This document shows, in pieces, positions 1 to 12,405 of a DNA stretch of 64,000 nt. This DNA comes from Dugong dugon (Eukaryota; Chordata; Mammalia; Sirenia; Dugongidae). Position numbers and translations under genes: made by a program. Location of the stretch: NCBI GenBank assembly GCA_030035585.1, contig CM057462.1:97857234-97921233 (forward strand), read 5' to 3'. The notes under the pieces were generated by a model. The model saw only the letters and a list, made by a program, of their open reading frames with translations, searched no databases and was not told the DNA's origin. Within the stretch, counting starts at the first letter, position 1, and each line of letters starts with the position of its first letter.

Positions 1-34
1 CTGGCATGCATACAACCACTTGCAAGGTGATATA

Positions 35-150
35 ATTATCATACCCATTGCACAGTTGAGTGAACTAAGGCTCAGAGATATGATGTAATTTGACAAAGAT
101 AGTTGAGTGAATAAATGTTAGAATCAGGGCCTGGTATCATGTAAAAAAAA
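35..150 (-). repeat. MIR fragment
   Basis: The stretch resembles the reverse complement of the MIR core: an 'aaggctcagaga' motif is followed by degenerate text that would be the antisense of the conserved tRNA-derived head. It is short and strongly diverged, so family assignment is tentative. Confidence 0.4.
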
Positions 151-1660
151 AATAGACTCTCTCTGAACTTGAGTGTAATATTTTGCTAATATTTTGTTGA
201 CCTTGTTCTATGCTCCCCCTCTGGTTGGCCCAAATCTCTGAAGGAATGCAAGGGCAGGTGAGCAATACCGGCAGCAGGCTATGGAGATTGCCTCAAATCT
301 TACTCAGTCTCAGTAAAGTATATGTCTACCTTTTCCCATCCCTGAATTCCTGGTTTCTTTCCAAACAGCAAAGTAGAAATAAATCAGTTTAGACAATGTA
401 AATATACAACTATGTGATTTATCATTAACACTGACTCTTACCAGTAGCAGGAGAAAGAAAAGGTCAGCAGTAGCTGGAAGAGCTCTCAAGTATGCAGGCT
501 AAAATTCATCTGTTTTATATAAGCCATCTTCTTTCTTTTGATGACATTCCTTGTCAAGAATACAAAATCTTTCCCATACCTTCGCATGATTAGAGCCTAC
601 TTGGCCATGTGAGGTCTTACTTTTTACCACTGATTTCAGTTGCATGTATTTTTTTTTTTTAATTTTAATTCATTATACTAAGGCAAAGTTCCCATTTTGT
701 ATTCTGAATCAACTCAACAGAAATGGGTTTTTTTCTTTTTTTTTTGTGAGTGTGTTTGAGAGTAGAATATTCTCAGAGCAGCTTTAACCAATACCTTTAT
801 ATCTCTCTGTTTAGAGCTCATTATACTGTGGCTACCCTTGCTCTTGTGATTAAAAAAATGCAAATCCCTTGACTGTGCAATCTGTATTCTCTCCTTGTTT
901 TGTCTCTATCCTCCTTGAGGTTTGTCTGAACTGAATGTTTTCTCCTAAATTTACTAAACTCTATTTCTACCAGCTAACTTGATTCCTTTCCTGTCATCTT
1001 ATCTCATAGATTCTCTTTGTGATCAGTCCTTTCACTTAGCACTCTTATTCAAGCATAGTCTCAGAGTGCATAAACTATCCTCTAAAGGAAAACTCTACCC
1101 TTATGAGAGCTACAGCACTTCTTTTAGACCTGACAGCTTAATATTTTGTTTCAAGATTTTTTTTCTTGTACTCAGTAGCAGTGGCCTGACAGTTCCTTAG
1201 CAGCTTTCAAAGTACTTACCTTTCAACAAGGGACTTCCTCATGTTATGGGACCGTCAGCTTCAATATGCTATTCAAATATACTACAGTTCCCATCAGCCA
1301 CCTCTGTGCCAATTTTAAACAATGGTCTTTGTTTTATTTACTGCTGGTATAAAGTTAACTGCCAACTATAGTTTAAAGGAGGTGCCCCCACTGGGCATAA
1401 AAAGAATAACATATTAAATCTCAAATGTACTTCTCTGAGCTCATCAAAATTGTCTTTTGAAAAAAGTAAATATGACTCTCTGAATTATTATAAATATAAT
1501 TATAAATTTATAAAATAGTATGATGTGTTCACTGGGCTTGTAGTTGACATTGTTAAAAGGATTTATAAAGGTATTACTCATATACTTAATCTCTCTGTGT
1601 GAAGGTGCCTTTCTTTTATATAAGAGAAGTATCTAATAATTTCCATAATTCTTTCTACAA
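151..1660. other. unassigned AT-rich non-coding sequence
   Basis: I see no recognisable gene or repeat. The stretch holds poly(T) runs near 649-660 and 727-746 and short open frames (up to about 73 codons) with no familiar motif. Degenerate old repeats may be hidden here. Confidence 0.5.
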
Positions 1661-1662
1661 TA

Positions 1663-3834
1663 CAGGCATACCTCATTTTATTGTGCTTTGCAGATATTGC
1701 ATTTTTTACAAACTGAAGCTTTGTGGCAACCCTGTGTTTACCAAGTCTATTGGAGCCATTTTTCCAACAGCATGTGCTCACTTCATGTCTCTTTGTCACA
1801 TTTTGGTAATTCTCACAATATTTCAAACTTTTTCATCATTATTATATCTGTTATGGTGATCTGTGATTAGTGATCTCTGAGGTTACTATTGTAATTCTTT
1901 GGGGGCACCATGAAATGATTAAGCTTAGTGAGGAAGGCATGTTGAAAAAGCTGAAATAGGCCAAAAGCTAGGCCTATTGTGTCAAACAGTTAGCCAAGTT
2001 GTGAATGCAAAGTAAAAGTTCTTAAAGGAAATCAAAAATGGTACTCCAGTGAACACACAAATGATAAGAAAGCAGAACAGCCTTATTGCTGATATGGAGA
2101 AAGTTTTATGGTCTGGATAGAAGAGCAAACCAGCCACAACATTCGCTTAAGCCAAAGCATAATCCAGAGCAAGGCCCTAACTCTCTTCAATTCTGTGAAG
2201 GCTGAGAGAGGTGAGGAAGCTGCAGAAGAAAAGTTGGAAGCTAACAGAGGTTGGTTCATGGGGTTTAAAGAAAAAAGCGGTCTCCATAACATAAAAGTGC
2301 AAGGTGAAGCAGCAAGTGCTAATGTAGAAGCTGCAGCAAGTTATCCAAAAGGTCTAGCTAAGATAATGATGAAGGTGGCTACACTAAACAACAGGTTTTC
2401 AACGTAGAAAACAGTCTCTATTGGAAGAAGATGCCATCTGGGACTTTCATAGCTAAAGAGGAGAAGTCAATGCCTGGCTTCAAAGCTTCAAAGGACAGGC
2501 TGACTCTCTTGCTAGAGGCTAATGCAGCTGGTGACTTTATGTTGAAACAAATGCTCATTTATGATTCTAAAAATCCTAGGGCCCTTAAGAATTGTGGTAT
2601 ATCTACTCTGCCTACGCTCTATAAATGAAACAACAAAACCTGAGTGAGAGCACATCTGTTTACAACATGGTTTACTGACTATTTTAAGCCCACTGTTGAG
2701 ACCTACTGCTCAGAAAAAAAAGATTCCTTTAGAAATATTACTGCTCATTGACAGTGCCCCTGGTCACCCAAGTGGTCTGATGGAGGTGTACAAGGAGATT
2801 AATGTTGTTTTCATGCCTGCTGACACAACATGCATTCTGCAGCCCGTGGTTCAAGGAGTAATTTTGAATTTCAAGTCTTATTATTTAAGAAATAGATTTC
2901 ATAAGGATATAGCTGCCACAGACAGAGATTCCTCTGATTGATCTGGGCAAAGTAAATTGAAAACCTTCTTGAAAGGGTTCACCATTTTAGACGCCATTAA
3001 GAATATTTGTGATTCATGGGACGAAGTCAAAATACTAACATTAAGAGGAGTTTGGAAGAAGTTGATTCCAACCCTCATGGATGACTTTGAGTGATTTAAG
3101 ACTTCAGTGGAGGAGGTAACCACAGATGTGATGGAAATAGCAAGAGAACTAGAATTAGAAATGGAGCCTGAAGATGTGACTGAATTTCTGCAGTTGCATG
3201 ATAAAACTTTAAGGGATGAAGAGTTGCTTACGGATGAGCCAAGAAAGTGGTTTCTTGAGATGGAATCTACTTCTGGTGAAGACGCTGTGAATATTGTTGA
3301 AATGACAACAAAGGATTTAGAATATTACATAAACTTAGTGGATAAAGTAGCAGTGGGATTTGAGGATTGACTACAATTTTGAAAGAAGTTCTGTGGGCAA
3401 AATGCTGTCAAACAGCATCACATGCTAAAGAGAAATCTTTTGTGAAAGGAAGAGTCAGCTGATATGGCAAACGTCATTATTGTCTTATTTTAAGAAATTA
3501 CTACAGCCACCTCAACCTTCAGCAACTACTACCCTGATTAGTCAGCAGTTATCAACATCAAGGCAAGACGCCCCCACCAGCAAAAAGACTATGATTCACT
3601 GAAGGCTTGGATAATGGTTAGGATTTTTTTAGCAATAAAGTGTTTTTTAATTAAGGTATGTACATTTCTTTTTTAGACTTAATGATACTACACACTTAAT
3701 AGACTACAGTATAGTGCAAACATAACTTTTCTATGCACCAGAAACCAAAAAATTCTTGTGACTTGCTTTATTGCGATATTTGCTTTATTGCTATAGTCCA
3801 GAACTGAACCCACAATATCTGTGAGGTATGCCTG
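1663..3834 (+). mobile_element. Tigger1 DNA transposon (Tc1/mariner, pogo-like)
   Basis: The element opens with CAGGCATACCTC and closes with its complement GAGGTATGCCTG, the terminal inverted repeats of Tigger1. The left flank is TA, the expected target; the right flank is now AA, so one duplicated base has changed. The transposase reading direction is plus. At about 2.17 kb it is shorter than the roughly 2.4-kb family consensus: about 200 bp seem missing around 1908, where the text jumps from the 5' non-coding region directly into the transposase start region. It is an ancient placental element and cannot move. Confidence 0.9.
1910..3615 (+). pseudogene. Tigger1 transposase pseudogene
   Basis: This is the decayed pogo/Tigger transposase, a CENP-B-related DDE enzyme that bound the inverted ends and cut and pasted the element in the nucleus. 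Open segments are at 2108-2407, 2431-2628, 2696-2941 and 3107-3370. The segment from 2108 carries the CENP-B-like DNA-binding region. The segment from 2696 contains [10 protein letters not shown], the conserved block holding a catalytic Asp of the DDE domain, followed by FMPADTT and an ILQP block. The last segment is the acidic C-terminal part. The start codon region appears lost in a 5' deletion, and several stops and frameshifts separate the pieces, so no full protein can be made. The similarity is to the Tigger1 consensus as remembered. Confidence 0.85.
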
Positions 3835-4220
3835 AAATAGCAAAAAAAAGCTTCAATCAAGAAAACGGTGCCCAGAAATATAGTATGTTTATATAGTATC
3901 TCATCTATTAACAGCATAATATTATCTCTTTCTGCTATTCATCCTCTTCCAAGCTCTTTGGGTGTGTTTAAGTCAGCTGTGAATCCTCAGGTATCAAGCA
4001 GAATTTTAAAACACAGAAATTATCAATTTATTGTCATTCTTGTTATTGAAATAAATTACCATCCCAAAACTGCAGGCATACTAGATCTCTTTGCTCTCTA
4101 TATTAACCAAAATATGTTCTGTCTAGCAACTGCCTTAAATGCTACCTGTGGAATAACTTCAGTATAAGAAAAATGATTTTGGAAGATTCATGGAAGCAGA
4201 ATCCTAGGCAAAACCCCTGA
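3835..4220. other. unassigned sequence
   Basis: This 386-bp spacer lies between Tigger1 and the long L1. A 99-codon open frame runs from 3868 to 4167, but it has no recognisable motif, and I see no repeat in it. Confidence 0.5.
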
Positions 4221-4870
4221 GCTCCCCAAACAACGTTTCTTTTTCTTTTTTTAATTTTTTCCCGTACAAAAATTTACACATACATTGTTATGTAACTCTA
4301 ATTGCTCTCCCCATACTGTGACAGCACACTCCTCCTTTCCACCCCTGACTCCCCATGTCCATTCAACCAGCTCCTAAACCTCTCTGCCTTCCCATCCCAC
4401 CTCTGGACAGAAGCTGCCCATTTAGTCTCTTGTATCTACTTGAGCTAAGAGGCACACTCCTCACGAGTATCACTTTATGTCCCACAGTCCAGTCCAATCC
4501 CTATCTGAAGATTTGGCCTCAGAAATTGTTTTCATTCTGGGCTGATAGAGAATCCAGGAGCCATGCTTTCTGGGGTTCCTCCAGTCTCAGTCAGACCATT
4601 AAGTCTGGTCTTCTTACTAGAATTTGAGTCCTGCACCCTACCTTTCTCCTGCTCCATCAGGGACTCTGTTGTGTTAGCTGTCAGGGTGGTCATTGGTGGT
4701 AGCCTGGCACCATCTAGTTCTTCTGGTCTCAGGCTAATGAAGTCTCTGGTTTATGTGGCCCTTTCTATCTCTTGGGCTAATACTTCCCTTGTGTCTTTGG
4801 TGTTCTTCATTCTCCTTTACTCCAGGTGGTTGGGACCAATTGATGCATCTTAGATGGCCACTTGCAAGCT

Positions 4871-5480
4871 TTTTTTTTTTTTTTGGTGAAGATTCTTTTG
4901 TTTTTCTTTTTTATTGTACTTTAGATGAAGGCTTACAGAACAAACTAGTTTCTCATTAAACAGTACACATATTGTTTTATGACATTGGTTAACAACCCCA
5001 TGACATGTCAATACTCTCCCTTCTCGACCTTGGGTTCCCTATTACCAGCTTTCCTGTCCCCTTCTGCCTTCCAGTCCTTCTCCCTGGGCTGGTGTGCCCC
5101 TTTAGTCTCGTTTTGTCCTGTGGGCCTGTCTGATCTTTGGCTAAAAGTTGAACCTCAGGAATGACTACATTACTGAGTTAAAAGGGTGTCCGGGGGTCAG
5201 GGTTTCTTTAGTCTCTGTCAGGCCAGTAAGTTTGGTCTTTTTTTTTTTTTTTAATTTTACCTCAGGTGAAGGCTTACAGAACAAACAGTTTTCCATGAAA
5301 CAGCAGTACACATATTGTTCCATGACATTGGTCAACAACCCCACAACATGTCAACCCTCTCCCTTCTCAACCCTTTTTTTTTTTTTTTGGTGAAAATATG
5401 CATAGCCAAAGATACACCATTTCAAAAATTTCTACATGCACAGTTCAGTGACATTTACTATGCTCTTCCAATTGTGCTCG
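4871..5480 (-). mobile_element. nested L1 3' ends inserted in the host L1 3'UTR
   Basis: The host L1 text reads CTTGCAAGCTTTT at 4861, breaks into T-runs, and resumes at 5481 with the same CTTGCAAGCTTT followed by AAGACCCC. That repeated stretch is the target-site duplication, and the site is a T-rich/AA junction as preferred by L1 endonuclease. The insert has three poly(T)-headed segments (about 4871, 5238 and 5372). The middle pair contain the 'gaaggcttacagaacaaac' and 'cattggt..aacaacccc' wording of elephant L1 3' ends; the last is from a different L1 3'UTR subtype. They are 5'-truncated copies without coding capacity. Confidence 0.75.
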
Positions 5481-5875
5481 CTTGCAAGCTTTTAAGACCC
5501 CAGACACCACTCACCAAAGTAGGATGCAGAACATTTTCTTAATAAACGTTGTTATGCCAATTGACCTAGATGTCCCCTGAAAGCATGGTCCCCAGACGCC
5601 TACCCCTGCTACTCTGTCCCTCAAAGTGTTTGACTGTATTCAGGAAACTTCTTAGCCATGGTTTAGTCCAGTTGTGCTGACTTCCACTTTAGTGAGTGCT
5701 GTCCTTCCCTTCACCTAAGATAATTCTTATCTACTATTTAGTTAGTAAATAACCCTTACCCTCCCTCATCACCCTTGTAGCCATCAAAGAATGTTTTCTT
5801 CTGTGTTTAAACCTTTTCTTGAGTTCTTATAATAGTGATCTTATACAATATTTCTCCTTCTGTGACTGACTAAAT

Positions 5876-8800
5876 TCACTCAGCATTATGACCTTTGGCT
5901 TCCTCCATGTTATGTTTCACAGCTTCATCGTTGTTCTTTATCCTTGCGTAGTATTCCGTTGTGTGGATATACCATAATTTGTTTATCCATTCATCTGATA
6001 ATGGGCACCTAGGTTGTTTCCATCTTTTTGCTATTGTGAATACTGCTGCAATGAACATGGGTGTGCATATACCTATTCGTATGATGGTTCTTATTTCTCT
6101 AAAATGTGTTCCAAGGAGCAGGGTAGCTGTATTGTATGGTACTTCTATTTCTAGCTTTTTAAGGAAGCGCCAAATAAATTTCCAAAGTGGTTGTACCATT
6201 TTACATTCCCACCAACAGTGTATAAGTGTTCCAGTCTCTCCACAACCTCTCCAGCATTTGTTATTTTGTGCTTTTTGGATTAATGCTAGCCTTGTTGGGG
6301 TGAGATGATCTCTCATTGTAGTTTTGATCTGCATTTCTCTAATGGCTAATGATCCTGAGCACTTCTTCATGGGTCTGTTAGCCACCTGAATATCTTCTTT
6401 GGTGAAGTGCCTGTTCATATCCTTTGTCCATTTTTTAATTGTGTTATTTATCTTTTTGTTGTTGAGGTTTTGCAGTATCTTGTAGATTTTAGAGATTAGA
6501 CACTGATAGGATTTATCGTAGCCAGAAATTTTTCCTAGTCTGTAGGTTGTCTTTTTACTCTTTTGGTGAAGTCTTTTGATGAGTGTTTGATTTTTAGGAG
6601 CTCCCATTTATCTAGTCTCTCTTCTTGTGCTTGTGCATTGTTACTTATGGTTCATATTGTGTTTATGCCATGTATTAGGGCTCCTAGCATTGTCCCTATT
6701 TTTTCTTCTATGATCTTTATCGTTTTTGATTTTATATTTAAGTCTTTGATCCATTTAGAGTTAGTTTTTGTCCATGGTGTGAGGTATGGGTCTTGTTTCA
6801 GTTTTTTTTAAGATGGGTATCCAGTTATTCCAGCACCATCTGTTAAAGAGACTGTCTTTTCCTCAATTAACGGACTTTGAGCCTTTGTCAAATATCAGCT
6901 GCTCATAGGTGGATGAATTTATGTCTGGATCCTCAATTCTGTTCCATTGGTCTTTATATCCATTGTTGTACCAGTACTAGGCTGTTTTGACTACCGTGGT
7001 GGTATAATAGGTTCTAAAATCAGGTAGTGTGAGGCCTCCCACTTTGTTCTTCTTCTTGAGTAATGCTTTACTTATTCGGGGCCTCTTCCCTTTCCATATT
7101 AAGTTGGTGATTTGTTTCTCCATCTCATTAACAAATGCCAGTCAAATCTGGATTGGGATTGCATTGTATCTGGAGATTGCTTTGGGTTGAAGTGACATTT
7201 TTGCAATGTTGAGTCTACCTATCAATGAGCAAGGTATGTTTTTCCACTTATTCAAGTCTCTTTTGGTTTCTTTCAGTAGTGTCTTGTAGTTTTCATTGTA
7301 TAGGTTTTTATCGTCTCTGGTTAGATTTATTCCTAAGTATTTTATCTTCTTGGGGGCTATTGTAAATGGTATTGATTTGGTGATTTCCTCTTCTATGTTC
7401 TCTTTGTTGGTGTAAAGGAATCCAAGTGATTTTTGTATGTTTATCTTGTATCCTGAAACTTTGCTGAAATCTTCTATTAATTCCAGTAGTTTTCTTGTGG
7501 ATTCTTTGGAGTTTTCTGTGTAGAAGATCATATCATCTGCAAATAGAGATACTTTGACTTCTTCCCTACCTGTTTGGATGCCCTTTATTTCTTTTTCTAG
7601 CCTAATTGCTCTGGCTAGGGACCTCCAGCACAATGTTGAATAAGAGTGGTGATAAAGGGCATCCTTGTCTGGTTCCCATTCTCAAGGGGAATGATGTTGT
7701 ATAAATACCCATCATTGTATTGAGGAATTTCCCTTGTATTCCTATTTTGTTGAGTGTTTTTATCATGAATGGGTGTTGGGCTTTGTCAAATGCCTTTTCT
7801 GCATCGATTGATAAGATCATGTGTTTCTTGTCTCTTGTTTTATTTATGTGATGGATTACATTGTTTTTCTAATGCTGAACCATCCCTGCATACCTGGTAT
7901 AAATCCCACTTGATTATGGTGAATTATTTTTTCTGATATGTTGTCGAATTCTATTGGCTAGAATTTTGTTAATGATTTTTGCATCAATGTTTATGAGGGA
8001 TATTAGTCTGTAATTTTCTTTTTTTTGTGGTGACTTTACCTGGTTGTGGTATCAGGGTTATGCTGGCTTCATAGAATGAATTTGGGAGTATTTTAATCTT
8101 TTCTATCCTCTGAAATACCTTTAGTAGTAGTGGTGTTAACTCTTCTCTGAAAGTTTGGTAGAATTCTCCAGTGAAGCCATCCGGGCCAGGGCTTTTTTTT
8201 GATGGAAGTTTTTTAAATTACCTTTTCAATCTGTCCTTTTGTTATGGGTTTATTTAGTTGTTCTATCTCTGTTTTTGTTAGTTTAGGTAGTTATTGAGTT
8301 TCTAGAAATTTGTCCATTTCCTCTAGGTTTTCAAATTTGTTAGAGTACAATTTTTTTTATAGTATTGTTATGATTCTTTAAATTTCAGTGGGGTCTGTTG
8401 ATCACCCATCTCATTTCTTATTTGGGTTATTTGCTTCCTCTCCTGTATTTCTTTTGTCAGTTTGGCCAATGGTTTATCAATTTTGTTGATCTATTCAAAG
8501 AACCAGCTTTTGGTCTTGTTAACTCTTTCAATTGTTTTTCTATTCTCTATTTCATTTAATTCTGTTCTGATTCTCATTACTTCCTTTCTTCTTGTGCCTG
8601 AGGGTTTCTTTTGCTGTTCTCTTTTGACTTGTTCCAGTTGCAGGGTAAATGTTTTGATTATGGCCCTTTCTTCTTTTTGGATGTGTGCATTTATTGCTAT
8701 AAACTGACCTCTGAGCACTGCTTTTGCTGTGTCCCAAAGATTCTGGTAGGATGTGATTTCAATCTTATTTGATTCTGTAAATTTCTTTATTCCATCCTTA

Positions 8801-9600
8801 ATTTCTTTTATAACCCAGTAGTTTTGAGCAAGGTGTTGTTCAGTTTCCATTTGTTTGGGTTTTTTTCCTTGCTTTTTCTGTTGTTGATTTCTACTTTTAC
8901 GGCCTTATAGTCAGAAAAGGTGCTTTGTAATATTTCAATGCTTTGGATTCTGTTAGGGCTTGCTTTATGCCCTAATGTATGGTCTATTCTGGAGAATGTT
9001 CCATGTGTATTGGAAAAGAAATTATACTTGGCTGCTGTTGGGTGGAGTGTTCAGCATATGTCTATGAGATCAAGTTGGTTGCTTGTAGCATTTAGCTCTT
9101 CCGTGCCTTTGTTGAGCTTCTCTCTGGATGTTCTGTCCTTCACCGAAAGTGGTGTACTGACGTCTCCTACTACTGTTGTGGAGGTTTCTGTCTCTCTTTT
9201 CAGTGCTGTTAGAGTTTGTTTTATGTATTTTGGAGCCCTGTCCTTGGATGTGTAAATATTTATTATAGTTATGTCCTCCTGGTGTATTGACCCTTTAATC
9301 ATTATATAGTGTCCTTCCTTATCCTTTGTGTTGGATTTTACTGTAAAGTCTATTTTGTCAGAAATTAATATTGCCACTCCTGCTCTTTTTTTAGTGTTGT
9401 TTGTTTGATATACATTTTTTCCATCCTTTGAGTTTTAGTTTGTGTCTTTTAGTCTAAGATGTGTCTCTTGTAGGCAGCATATAGATGGATTGTGTTTTTT
9501 AATCCATGCTGCCACTCTCTGTCTCTTTATTGGTGCATTTTGTCCATTTACATTCTATGTAATTATTGATAGGTATGAGTTTAGTGCTGTTATTTTGATG
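5876..9600 (-). pseudogene. L1 ORF2 (endonuclease-reverse transcriptase) pseudogene
   Basis: ORF2p nicks target DNA and reverse-transcribes L1 RNA at the nick. Pieces remain in order on the minus strand. The N-terminal endonuclease region keeps ICCLQETHL near 9460-9485, which holds the catalytic Glu; a second piece is open at 9377-9051. The linker is at 8850-8491. The RT fingers and palm at 7820-7602 include [13 protein letters not shown]. The RT active site FADD lies in 7633-7142 ([10 protein letters not shown]), intact. The C-terminal piece at 6607-5876 carries a Cys-rich CWRGCG...HCWWEC motif and ends at a natural stop at 5876. The total of about 1,240 codons fits the roughly 1,275-residue family length. 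Stops and frameshifts between pieces disable it. Confidence 0.88.
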
Positions 9601-10035
9601 TCTTTTTTTATGTGTTCACGGTTTCTTTGTTCCGCTTAATTTTCTGTGCCGAGTCTTTTCTCTTTATGTATTTTCTTTTCATCTTTTTCATAGTTGTTGA
9701 TTTTGTGTTTGCTGAGTCTTTATATTTTTCTAGCTTTTTATTTTGAGTAGTAGGATTGTTAGTTTCCTATGTGGTTACCTTAATATTTACCCCTGTTTTT
9801 CTAAGTTTATACCAATCTTTTATTTCTTTATATCACCTTGACTTCCTCTCCATGTGAAAAATTTATGTCTACATTTTTTGTCCCTCTTTTTTGTTTTAAT
9901 GTTGTCATCTTTACTTATTGACATCTGTTACCCTATTTTCAGTGTTTTAGTTTTGATTTACTTTTGTGTCTTCCCTGTCTGGATTGATATCTGGTTGTTC
10001 TGCCCTGTGTTCTAGTCTTGAGTTGTTATCTGATG

Positions 10036-11137
10036 TTACTGATTTTCTAACCACTGGACTTCCTTTAGTATTTCTTGTAATTTTGGTTTGGTTTTTGCAC
10101 ATTCCCTAAACTTCTGTTTATCTGGAAATGCCCTTATTTCACCATCATATTTGATAGACAGTTTTGATGGACATATAATTCTTGGCTGGCAGCTTTTTTC
10201 CTTCAAGGCTTTATATATGTCATCCCATTGCCTTCTTGCCTGCATGGTTTCTGTTGAGTAGTCCGAGTTTATTCTAATTGATTCTCCTTCGTAGATGACT
10301 TTCATTTATCCCTAGCCACTCTTAAAATTCTCTCTTTATCTTTGTTTTTGGCAAGTTTGATTGTAACATGTCTTGGTGACTTTCTTTTGGTATCTATCTT
10401 ATGTAGGTTTCTGTGAGCATCTTGGATAGATGTCTTGTCATCTTTCACGGTATCAGGGATGTTTTCTGCCAATAAATCTTCAACGTTCTCTCTATTTGCT
10501 GTTATCCTCCCCTGTTCTGGTACTCCAATCACTCATAGGTTATTCCTCTTGAGAGAATACCACATAATTCTTCGGGTTTCTTCATTTTTTTTAAATCCTT
10601 TTGTCTGATTTTTTTCTCAAATAAGTTGGTGTCAAGTCTTTATCTTCAGTCTCACTAATTATGACTTCAATTTTCTCAATTCTGCTCCTATAACTTTCTA
10701 TTTAGTTGTCTAATTCTGAAATTTTGTTGTTAATCTTCTGGATTTCTGATTCCTGTCTCCCGATGGATGCTTGTAGCCTGTTAAATTTGTCATTATGCTC
10801 TTCTCTAATCTTTTTAATTTCCCTCTATTGCATGTTCTGCGTTTTGCTTAATTTCCTTCATAATTTCTTGAAGAGTTCTGTATATTAATCTTTTGTATTC
10901 TGCCTCTGGTAATTCCAAGAAATTTTCCTTTTCTGGGAAATTTCTAGATTCTTTATTTTCTGAGCTTGCTGAAACCGTCATGGATTGCCTTGTTATGTGA
11001 TTTGATATTGACTGTTTTCTCTGAGCCATCAATAACTTATTATATTTATTTATTTTATGTTTGCTTACTGTGTCCCAGCTTCTTGTTTTGATATGCCTGA
11101 ACAGGCTGCTCGCATGAGCTAGTTTGATTATTGGCAC
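10036..11137 (-). pseudogene. L1 ORF1 (RNA-binding chaperone) pseudogene
   Basis: ORF1p coats L1 RNA as a trimer in the cytoplasm. Three minus-strand pieces remain: 11137-10814 (N-terminal part with basic, Glu/Lys-rich text of a coiled coil), 10532-10302 (RRM-like domain with PRHVTIKLAKNKDKERIL) and 10305-10036 (C-terminal domain with RRQWDDIYKALKEK and a final basic stretch). The last two overlap by four bases in different frames, which marks a frameshift. The span of about 367 codons agrees with a 340-370-residue ORF1p. It lies upstream of ORF2 with a spacer of about 430 bp. Confidence 0.85.
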
Positions 11138-11139
11138 CT

Positions 11140-12405
11140 TTGAAGCTGTAAAGTCCTGTCACGAGGTGGTTAGATCGGTTACTAAGTATGTGAGCTCAGG
11201 AGTCTGCTCACTCCTCCTCTATGGATTCAGCTCAGATGCCCAGGTAGATAGCCACCAAGTGTGTAGTGTAGGCTCTCACTTACAGTCCTAGACAGGCATG
11301 GGTAATTGGTGTATGCACAGGCATCTGCTGCAGCAGGGGGACACACTTTGAGCAAGGCAGGTGACTTACGGCTGCCCCTGAGTGTCCAGGAGAAAGGCAT
11401 GTCCCTGTTCCCTAGAGTGTGTATGTGGGTGGGTTTGGCATCCGAACTATTAGCACCTAATGCTGTTGGTTGTAAGGACTGGGGAGCACCTCTTATTCAT
11501 GGACCCCTATCGCAGGTAGCTAGGTGGCGTGGGTGGAGCCACCAGTCCTCAGGCCCTTGATGTGGGTAGGTGAAGACCCTGCTTAATGGGCAGAGCAGTG
11601 TCTAATGTCAAAACCTGCCACTTCACAGCTGAAACAGTTGAAGTTAGAGTTCTGGTATATATCCTGTTATACTGTGGTAATGAGGACCTGTGCTGTTGAG
11701 GTGGGCCCACACAAGTCTATCCAGGGGGAAAGGCAGTCAAAGTCCATGGATCCCTTATGCCTGTGCCTATGCAAAGAAGCTGTTCCTACCCTGGTTTCCT
11801 GGCTTAGGGGAGCTGGCAGTCTAGTTTTTCCCATTTGTTAGTTTGTTCGTTCTCCAAGGCAGGGAGAATGGCTCCGGGCGTGTGAGGAATCCTACTTCCA
11901 GCCCAGGGGACTCTGCTGAAGCTGGTCCAGGACCAAGTGCAGAGAAGGGAGTGGGGAGGTAAATGGGAGAGAAGTTTTTCCCTAAGGGGGGTGTTTTTGA
12001 TCCATGCGGTAGGCCGTATGCAATTACTTATCTTTCGCCAGATCAAGGGCTGCTTCTCACTGGCTCTGGGTGGCCATGTAGACTCTCAGCAGCTGGGTCT
12101 CTCCCGGTGCAGAAAATGCACCTCCCAAGCATGGCTGCTTGCCTGCCTCACCACTCTCCCCCAAACTGATCAGGCCTAAAGGGCTCAGGCTCTCGCTGGG
12201 TCAGGTCTGGTAAAGTCCTTGCTGCTTCCTAACCATCTCTCCCTCCCCCTGCCACTCAGTCCGGTTCCTGAACTCTGCCTTTGATGTTTAGTGCTCCCAG
12301 ATTGCCATATATAATCGAATCACTTGTTTCTTCAGGTCTTTGTTGTAAGAGGGTCCCCCGGAAGCATCTGACTACTCCGCAGTCTTGGCCGTGCCTCCCC
12401 AAAAT
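11140..12405 (-). promoter_or_regulatory. L1 5'UTR and internal promoter region
   Basis: This segment is more GC-rich than the rest of the window, lies immediately upstream of L1 ORF1, and ends at 12405 with text that on the minus strand starts GGGGAGGCACGGCC. L1 5'UTRs carry the internal RNA polymerase II promoter; that role is inferred from position. Open frames in it (for example 11306-11560 and 11937-12179) are by-products of the GC-rich composition. Confidence 0.7.

Larger units (their letters stand above)
4225..12405 (-). mobile_element. near full-length L1 retrotransposon, elephant-type
   Basis: Read on the minus strand this has the full L1 order: a 5'UTR (about 12405-11140), ORF1 (11137-10036), ORF2 (about 9600-5876) and a 3'UTR (5875-4225) ending in a poly(A) tract, seen as T-runs at 4231-4257 on the plus strand. 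The 3'UTR is interrupted by a nested block at 4871-5480. Removing that block leaves about 7.6 kb, right for a complete L1. The 3'UTR wording matches the elephant L1 lineage. Possible imperfect target duplications are CTCCCCAAACAAC near 4211 and CTCCCCAAAATAAC near 12395. ORFs are broken, so it is inactive. Confidence 0.9.

Noticed and set aside
5961..6308. 115-codon plus frame
   Set aside because: It is the antisense of the L1 ORF2 C-terminal piece at 6607-5876.
11306..12179. Plus-strand frames in GC-rich sequence as candidate exons or a CpG island
   Set aside because: The region is the L1 5'UTR; GC-richness belongs to the L1 promoter.
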